DNA of 9,862 nt, taken from G039029935 sp039029935. Its GTDB lineage: Bacteria > Chloroflexota > Anaerolineae > Caldilineales > Caldilineaceae. The stretch lies in contig JBCCFC010000426.1 of assembly GCA_039029935.1 (NCBI GenBank), positions 1 through 9,862 on the forward strand. The letters run 5' to 3'. The translations under genes were made by a program, and so were the position numbers. Shown piece by piece: positions 5,741-9,862 of the stretch; the first letter of the stretch is position 1, and each line of letters opens with the position of its first letter. Under the pieces are notes generated by a model. The model had not been told where the DNA came from, ran no database searches, and was given only the letters and a program-made list of their open reading frames with translations.

Positions 5741-6343
5741 ATGGCAAAATCAAAATCCAGAAAAACAGAGCAGCATCAACAAGAGACACAACCATCAACC
5801 GATACAGAAGAGCTGTCTGATGATAAAAATCAGGCTCAGAATCCACATGACCACTATTTCAGACACCTTTTCTCGCGTCTGGATCATGTGCATGAATTTC
5901 TCCAAGGCTTCCTACTACCAGAGATTATTGCCCTTGTCGTATTGAAGGAGCTGACCTATGCAAAAGATACATACATCGATAAGAATCTGGCAAACTATGA
6001 GAACGACCTGATTTTTGAGGTGCGGCTGCGAGAGGTATTTGGGGCTGAAGGGGATAAGAATGCACCGGATACCGTCGAAATTTACTTTTTATTCGAGCAT
6101 AAAAGCTATCGTGAAGAGAGTGTCTTGGAGCAACTGCTACGATATATGGCGTTGCGTTGGCTCTTTGGGCGGCAGCAACTTCGGTTACAGAATCGTGATA
6201 AGGTTATTGTGTTTATTGATAATTTTTATGGCATTTTTGACCTTTCGGCCTTTCTTCTTCTTACCCACGTTCCTTTTTACCCACCTCCTGATTCCCCTAC
6301 TCTTGATGATATTCTTACCTACTATTCTATTTCTCTTGAATAG
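5741..6343 (+). CDS. Rpn/YhgA-type PD-(D/E)XK nuclease, probably truncated by frameshift
   Basis: This is a 200-residue frame belonging to the Rpn recombination-promoting nuclease / PD-(D/E)XK putative transposase family. GAGAGG lies about 9 bases before the ATG at 5741; an upstream in-frame ATG lies next to the -35 box and is rejected. Residues 1-33 are a charged, Gln-rich, low-complexity lead. The family pattern starts with NPHDHYFRHLF (34-44) and is followed by a helix (48-60). The catalytic core is ENDLIFEV (87-94, D89) and IYFLFEHKS (114-122, with E119-x-K121), then the family helix LLRYMALRW (132-140). Beyond residue 145 conservation fades and the protein stops, whereas relatives usually run to 250-350 residues. 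Homology seems to resume in another frame just after the stop. The core could still cut DNA in cis-acting mobile or defence roles, but decay is more likely. Confidence 0.7.
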   Translation: MAKSKSRKTEQHQQETQPSTDTEELSDDKNQAQNPHDHYFRHLFSRLDHVHEFLQGFLLPEIIALVVLKELTYAKDTYIDKNLANYENDLIFEVRLREVFGAEGDKNAPDTVEIYFLFEHKSYREESVLEQLLRYMALRWLFGRQQLRLQNRDKVIVFIDNFYGIFDLSAFLLLTHVPFYPPPDSPTLDDILTYYSISLE

Positions 6344-6344
6344 T

Positions 6345-6461
6345 TTCTCGTTTAGGCTTACGCACGATTTAGCTGATGTGCAAAATTATTTGTATGCCAG
6401 TTTGGTTTATATATCATTCTTTATGAAGCAATTCGAGCATTTAAAGTTTCTAAAATATCAA
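6345..6461 (+). pseudogene. out-of-frame continuation of the Rpn-like gene
   Basis: In the frame one base on from that of the Rpn ORF, the translation gives FRLTHDLADV and then LYASLVYISFFMKQFEH. Rpn/YhgA proteins have a segment of the form F-x-x-x-DL-x-D followed by a long helix L-x-x-x-L-x-x-(M/L)-K-x-x in their central part, and this matches it in order and spacing. The stretch has no start of its own. I read it as the rest of the gene, separated by a frameshift near 6330-6350 and possibly an internal deletion. Confidence 0.35.
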
Positions 6462-6466
6462 ATAAA

Positions 6467-6501
6467 AAAGAGCAGCCTCCCTGCTAAAGAAGCTGCTCTT
6501 T
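6467..6501 (-). terminator. intrinsic terminator of the lipoprotein gene
   Basis: AAAGAGCAGC (6467-6476) and GCTGCTCTTT (6492-6501) form a perfect 10-bp stem with a 15-base loop. On the minus strand the stem is followed by a T-rich tract (TTTTTTATTTG), the classic Rho-independent layout. It begins 34 bases after the stop of the lipoprotein gene. On the plus strand no T-run follows, so it acts mainly on the minus-strand transcript. Confidence 0.88.
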
Positions 6502-6535
6502 GAAGAAAAAGAATGTCTATATAGTCGATTCTATT

Positions 6536-7069
6536 CTATTCCCACTCAACGGGCGCAATCTTCACTGCCAATGGTGTGGCCCCATCCACCATATCAATCA
6601 ACTCAAGCTCAAAATTAAGCACCAAGGCCATGGACTCATCCGGCTCCTGCTCTGCGCTTTGCATCACTTGTTGCACATCCACAAAGACATCTTCCACCCC
6701 AAAGACATAGACACCTGTCTGATCAGATGGGTAGATGCTAAAGTTTCCCAATAACCAACGCTCAGGCGTCAACTCCTCACTCGTTTTCGTTGTGTCATCG
6801 GGCATAGCCGATAGATAGACAAAAATCGAGAAGGGAATATTGGCCGCATTATCAATTTCGTTGATAGGGATGCTCAGACGTTTGGGCACTGTGCTATCTT
6901 GTAAAAAATCATCCTCAAGAACAACATGTTGCTCTGGCTGGGCATTGCTCAAGATAATTGTCTCTGATGTTGCTGGTGGTGTTGGTGTACAGGCAGCAAA
7001 TAGCCACAAATAGATAAGCCAGAATACAACGTAGATCATTTTATTATTTTTGGACAATGGTTTATTCAT
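6536..7069 (-). CDS. lipoprotein with a tyrosinase-C-terminal-domain-like fold
   Basis: This is a 177-residue exported lipoprotein. GAGG sits 8 bases before the ATG. Lys residues at 3, 7 and 10 precede a hydrophobic segment (11-25) ending in the lipobox LFAAC (Cys27), then a Thr/Pro linker. I know no named family, but residues 66-176 repeat the layout of the C-terminal domain of the tyrosinase encoded just upstream. A strand FSIFVYLSA is followed by a loop, then GNFSIYPS, then a segment ending FGVEDVFVDV, then LVLNFELELI, then a final LAVKIAPVEW. The tyrosinase shows TFVEVAI, STIAFF, FSVDIT, IDIQLTAI and LAVDSLELDF in the same order. In plant polyphenol oxidases this domain (PPO1_KFDV) covers the copper site. 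A chaperone, inhibitor or docking role on the enzyme is an inference. It is co-oriented with the tyrosinase, 249 bp downstream, and has its own terminator. Confidence 0.7.
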   Translation of the reverse strand: MNKPLSKNNKMIYVVFWLIYLWLFAACTPTPPATSETIILSNAQPEQHVVLEDDFLQDSTVPKRLSIPINEIDNAANIPFSIFVYLSAMPDDTTKTSEELTPERWLLGNFSIYPSDQTGVYVFGVEDVFVDVQQVMQSAEQEPDESMALVLNFELELIDMVDGATPLAVKIAPVEWE

Positions 7070-7240
7070 CTTGTATACCTCATTTTACTTTTCCGTAAGT
7101 TTACCAAATGTGTAAAATAGGTTTTTCAATGTCGTGAAAGAACATAATCCTATCACAGCTTTACAACGTAATTATACACAATTTTGTTCCATGTAGTGTA
7201 AACATAAGGTATACGCAGGGCAAACGCATAAAAAGGCTTT

Positions 7241-7259
7241 CAGCACTTCAGCACTTCAG
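7241..7259. repeat. short 8-bp tandem repeat
   Basis: CAGCACTT occurs twice head to tail, followed by CAG. It lies between the tyrosinase stop and the lipoprotein start, in the stretch that should hold the lipoprotein's own promoter if it has one. No function is apparent. Confidence 0.7.
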
Positions 7260-7318
7260 TATCTCCAAATGAACGGTGTGACCTCCACAATTAGAGGGGC
7301 CAGATTCGATTAAGTGAC

Positions 7319-8842
7319 CTAAGAGTGACGTATAAGCGTCTGCTCCTTGAAATCCAGTTCAAGCGAATCAACGGCCAGCATATTTGTTTTGCTGTTGCCA
7401 CTGTCCAATGGAATCGCAGTCAACTGAATGTCAATGCTATTCAAGTCGGTTAGCTTGCCTTCAGCATGGAGGTTGCGAATGTTGTCTGTGATGTCTACAG
7501 AAAAGGTCGAGTTGTTGTGTCCCTCGTGGCTGGGGTCGTTGAAGAAGGCGATGGTGCTGACAAACTCTGTTTCATCAACCGCCATCTGGCGTGGCTCACC
7601 TGATGTGTTGATGGCGACCTCAACAAAGGTGTCATTCTCAACAGGATGCTCCAAGTTACCTAGTGTGAGAACCAACCGGTCCTCACGCTTTTGGTTGAGG
7701 AACTCACCGAGCACATTGGCGTCAACGTCAACCGTCTCTATAATAGACTGATTGGCATTGAGCATCATGACACCCTGTTTTTCGGCTTTCTCAAAGGTCT
7801 CAAAGGTCAGTTCAGTCATCTCTGGGAAGGCGGCGCGCAATCGCACCAAGTTCTGCATACGCGTCCGGTTGCCCTTTACTGCGCTGTCAAAAGTGTAGCT
7901 ACTGACCTGCAATTCCAGCACGTCACGCACACCGATGGTTACGGGATTGCCTTGGCGGTCTACGAAATTTTCGACAAACTCAAAGTCAAGCCACACGGGG
8001 TCAACCGTGTTGGCATTACCACGGTCGATCCAATCATTCCAGCAGCATTCGATCATGTTGTGGTGCATCCAGAAGATGGGATCGAGTGGTGACATGAATG
8101 TACCCATGTTGCCACCAACCCATCCATGAACAAAGTTATGCGGCGTGGATTCCAACTCGCCAGAGGTGCTACGTTGACGTTGTGCTGTGGCGCGCCCACT
8201 GGCAAACTCCTCAAATGTCGGGATACTGAGAATATCTTCAATGACCATTGTACTGACAAAACTTTCTGGCACGGTATCTTCTGGCCCCGCACGACGAGTA
8301 TTGTTGAATAGCGGGTTGCTCTCATCCCCCCAGAAGGTTGCGGGAATCTGTGGTGTAATTGACCAATTCCAATAGGGTAGAGCAAAGGCGTCATTCCCTG
8401 TTAGTTCACGACAGATTTCCTCAAAGTAATAGAGATAGGCCGCATGCCAAGGAAGGAAGAACCAGTTGCCATGTGGACAGTGGTCGAGGTGGATTTGCAT
8501 CTGGCGTGACCAGCTACGTGGGTCCTCTTCGGGCAGGTCCATCATCATCTGTACCGCCTGTGCATAGGTTGCCAAGATTTGGTCGGGGTCATCATCCCCC
8601 ATCGCTTCTAAGGATGAAATACTGCGACGTACCGGAATGGTTTGCCCCATCATGTTCACCTCGCGCATGGTGGAGCCATCCATCATCGGCGGTTCATTGC
8701 CCGTTCCTCCAGTATTATCTGCACCATCATCGGGCATTGCGGGTGGCATCGCAGGCATACAACTCGCCAAGGCCACAGTCGAGACGCTGCCGCCCAATAG
8801 TTGCAAAAAGGCTCTTCTTGAGACGCTCTGTTTTCGAGACAT
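7319..8842 (-). CDS. tyrosinase / polyphenol oxidase, Tat-exported lipoprotein
   Basis: This is a 507-residue type-3 dicopper oxidase, expected to oxidise phenols or catechols to quinones on the outer face of the membrane. The start is backed by AGGAG 9 bases upstream. The twin-arginine motif SRRAFLQ (8-14) and lipobox LASC (Cys28) predict Tat export and lipid anchoring. CuA ligands are most likely H118, H124 and H133 (GNWFFLPWH). C122-P-H124 matches the C-x-H pair that forms a Cys-His thioether in fungal tyrosinases. CuB ligands are H235 and H239 (ESTPHNFVHG) and H261 in DPIFWMHHN; E231 fits the water-keeper Glu, N236 the His+1 residue linked to monophenolase activity, and F249 a gate residue. 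After the HH motif the usual D-R reads E-C-C (265-267). Residues about 386-500 form a C-terminal beta domain like plant PPO1_KFDV. Tyrosinase versus catechol oxidase cannot be settled from sequence. Confidence 0.9.
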   Translation of the reverse strand: MSRKQSVSRRAFLQLLGGSVSTVALASCMPAMPPAMPDDGADNTGGTGNEPPMMDGSTMREVNMMGQTIPVRRSISSLEAMGDDDPDQILATYAQAVQMMMDLPEEDPRSWSRQMQIHLDHCPHGNWFFLPWHAAYLYYFEEICRELTGNDAFALPYWNWSITPQIPATFWGDESNPLFNNTRRAGPEDTVPESFVSTMVIEDILSIPTFEEFASGRATAQRQRSTSGELESTPHNFVHGWVGGNMGTFMSPLDPIFWMHHNMIECCWNDWIDRGNANTVDPVWLDFEFVENFVDRQGNPVTIGVRDVLELQVSSYTFDSAVKGNRTRMQNLVRLRAAFPEMTELTFETFEKAEKQGVMMLNANQSIIETVDVDANVLGEFLNQKREDRLVLTLGNLEHPVENDTFVEVAINTSGEPRQMAVDETEFVSTIAFFNDPSHEGHNNSTFSVDITDNIRNLHAEGKLTDLNSIDIQLTAIPLDSGNSKTNMLAVDSLELDFKEQTLIRHS

Positions 8843-8979
8843 AAATTACTTCTCCTGTCGAGTTTATTTTGCTACGAAGTGAGCGCGATGTGATGTGGAT
8901 TGTGGATGCGTTGGTTAAAAATTAGATAGAATGATTTATAAGCAGATAACGGTGGCGTCGTATGGTTTGTTCCCTACGA

Positions 8980-9591
8980 TTATGCCTCAACCATGACAAT
9001 ATCCAGCCCATATAATAAGGCGATGGCCTCTGGTATGGCAAACTTAGCGTTCTTGATGGTATTTTTTTGTGGCTGTATGTGGTAGTTGCGTGCGCGGCTA
9101 AAGTCGGTGTGGCTTAAATTGGTTTTCTGGAAGATCGCCTGGGTCAAGTCAGTCCCATCAAAATTGGCTTTGCTGAGGTTGGCCTCTCGAAAATCGACAT
9201 CCAACGCCTGACAGTCTTTACATTGTAATTCAGTTAGGTCAAGCCCAATAAAGGTCGAATGATTGAGAACACACGCCTCAAATTTGGGCGGTTCATCAAC
9301 AGAAAGCAATGACTGATCAACACCGCTCCACGCTGCCTGTGTCCAGTCAATCCCAATTAGCACAGACTGCTTAAACTGCGCCGAAACAAAGACACAATTT
9401 GGGATTTTCGCCATGCTAAAGTCGCACTCGTCAAAAATGCAGTTAACAAACTGGCAATGGCGAAATGTTGTTTCGACAAATTGGCATTTTTGGAATGTGC
9501 AATCGTGAAATTCATTTCCCACCAATTCGCTGCTTGGCAGGTGAATGTCTTTTAATGTCTCTTCAGTATAAACTTCGTATGGTGTAAACAT
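8980..9591 (-). CDS. pentapeptide-repeat protein
   Basis: This is a 203-residue protein made almost wholly of A(D/N)LxX-like pentapeptides, which fold as a right-handed quadrilateral beta helix. A first block (about 24-73) has Cys-x-Phe in most coils (C31, C36, C46, C51, C56, C66). A less regular middle (74-105) is followed by a second block (106-167) with classic F-REANL-SKANF-DGTDL-TQAIF-QKTNL-SHTDF periodicity. The C-terminal cap NTIKNAKFAIPEAIALLYGLDIVMVE is a shared end of a widespread family of such proteins. Its layout of two repeat blocks and a length near 200 recalls Qnr/MfpA-type gyrase-protecting DNA mimics, but no resistance role can be claimed from this. The start gives a weak ribosome binding site (TTAGAG). 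It follows the hydrolase gene by 23 bases, so the two are probably co-transcribed. Confidence 0.85.
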   Translation of the reverse strand: MFTPYEVYTEETLKDIHLPSSELVGNEFHDCTFQKCQFVETTFRHCQFVNCIFDECDFSMAKIPNCVFVSAQFKQSVLIGIDWTQAAWSGVDQSLLSVDEPPKFEACVLNHSTFIGLDLTELQCKDCQALDVDFREANLSKANFDGTDLTQAIFQKTNLSHTDFSRARNYHIQPQKNTIKNAKFAIPEAIALLYGLDIVMVEA

Positions 9592-9614
9592 ACTCTAATT
9601 GGTTGCAATACCAG

Positions 9615-9862
9615 CTAATCTTCAAGAAATTCAATCGCTTTTTTAAGAACAAAATCCGTTCTTAGTATTCTGAAATGTCCAGTTCCCTCGATTTCTAGCA
9701 ATTCGCTATTTGCCCAGTTTCTCTGGACATTGATTGCTTGCTCAATAGGGATCACACGGTCATTTTTATCATGTATGATTAGCCCTTTTTTAACATTCAT
9801 AGACTTCACATTTTCGCTAACGCCAATGGAGCGGACATCAATATCCATTTCTTTTTCTAACT
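9615..9862 (-). CDS. alpha/beta hydrolase, C-terminal fragment cut by the window edge
   Basis: The frame is open to the last base of the window (the residues before the first Met read LEKE), so the true start lies outside; about 80 residues are visible out of a usual 250-280. The visible part is the end of an alpha/beta hydrolase fold. A strand KKGLIIHDKNDRVIPIEQA carries the family's catalytic Asp region (the D in HDKNDRVIP), and then a strand SELLEIEGTGHFRIL carries the catalytic His (GTGH). A last helix follows (LKKAIEFLED). This pattern matches esterase or acyltransferase-like single-domain hydrolases. The substrate is unknown and the nucleophile is outside the window. Confidence 0.85.
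   Translation of the reverse strand, partial: LEKEMDIDVRSIGVSENVKSMNVKKGLIIHDKNDRVIPIEQAINVQRNWANSELLEIEGTGHFRILRTDFVLKKAIEFLED

Noticed and set aside
7262..7310. Possible tyrosinase terminator around CCTC...GAGG
   Set aside because: The stem is only about four base pairs and no T-run follows on the minus strand.
8359..8844. 161-codon plus-strand frame antisense to the tyrosinase
   Set aside because: The minus-strand frame carries clear copper-site motifs and a Tat signal; the plus-strand product is a low-complexity Arg/Ser/Pro shadow.

Overview
The window is bacterial and of moderate GC content. My best guess is a multicellular or filamentous Chloroflexota. The reasons are a STAND ATPase with a sigma-region-4-like N-terminus paired with a TPR protein, a lipoprotein whose mature end begins with a Thr/Pro run, an Rpn-type nuclease gene, and a high load of small palindromic and tandem repeats. 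A cyanobacterium is the main alternative, and nothing in the sequence settles it. No rRNA, tRNA, CRISPR array or intact insertion sequence is visible.

Layout from left to right. An 8-bp G-rich satellite (4-73) abuts the stop codon of an NAD(P)H-dependent FMN reductase (74-610, minus), which has a near-consensus promoter. About 590 bp without a convincing gene follows. Next is a 63-residue predicted secreted or membrane peptide with a good ribosome binding site (1201-1392, plus). It converges on a two-gene STAND module on the minus strand: an NB-ARC ATPase (2821-4281) translationally coupled through ATGA to a TPR protein (1610-2824). The convergent gap holds a hairpin and a nested palindromic element, and one arm of that element supplies the last codons of the TPR gene. 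Inverted and 11-bp direct repeats lie upstream of the STAND module, in front of a divergent small DJ-1/PfpI-like protein that lacks the usual nucleophile (4613-5041, plus).

The middle (about 5200-6460) looks like a graveyard. It holds the C-terminal remnant of an aminoglycoside-phosphotransferase-like gene, and a Rpn/YhgA-type PD-(D/E)XK nuclease ORF whose C-terminal homology continues in another frame past its stop. The Rpn promoter closely resembles the FMN reductase promoter.

The right part is all minus strand. It holds a lipoprotein with a clean intrinsic terminator (6536-7069), a Tat-exported tyrosinase/polyphenol oxidase lipoprotein (7319-8842), a pentapeptide-repeat protein (8980-9591) and the C-terminal end of an alpha/beta hydrolase that runs off the window edge. 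The lipoprotein resembles the C-terminal beta domain of the neighbouring tyrosinase, so the two may act together on the outer face of the membrane. The hydrolase and pentapeptide genes are close enough to share a transcript.

The observations most worth following up are the split STAND pair with its composition break and palindromic 3' end, the tyrosinase plus stand-alone domain-like lipoprotein, and the repeated promoter module.
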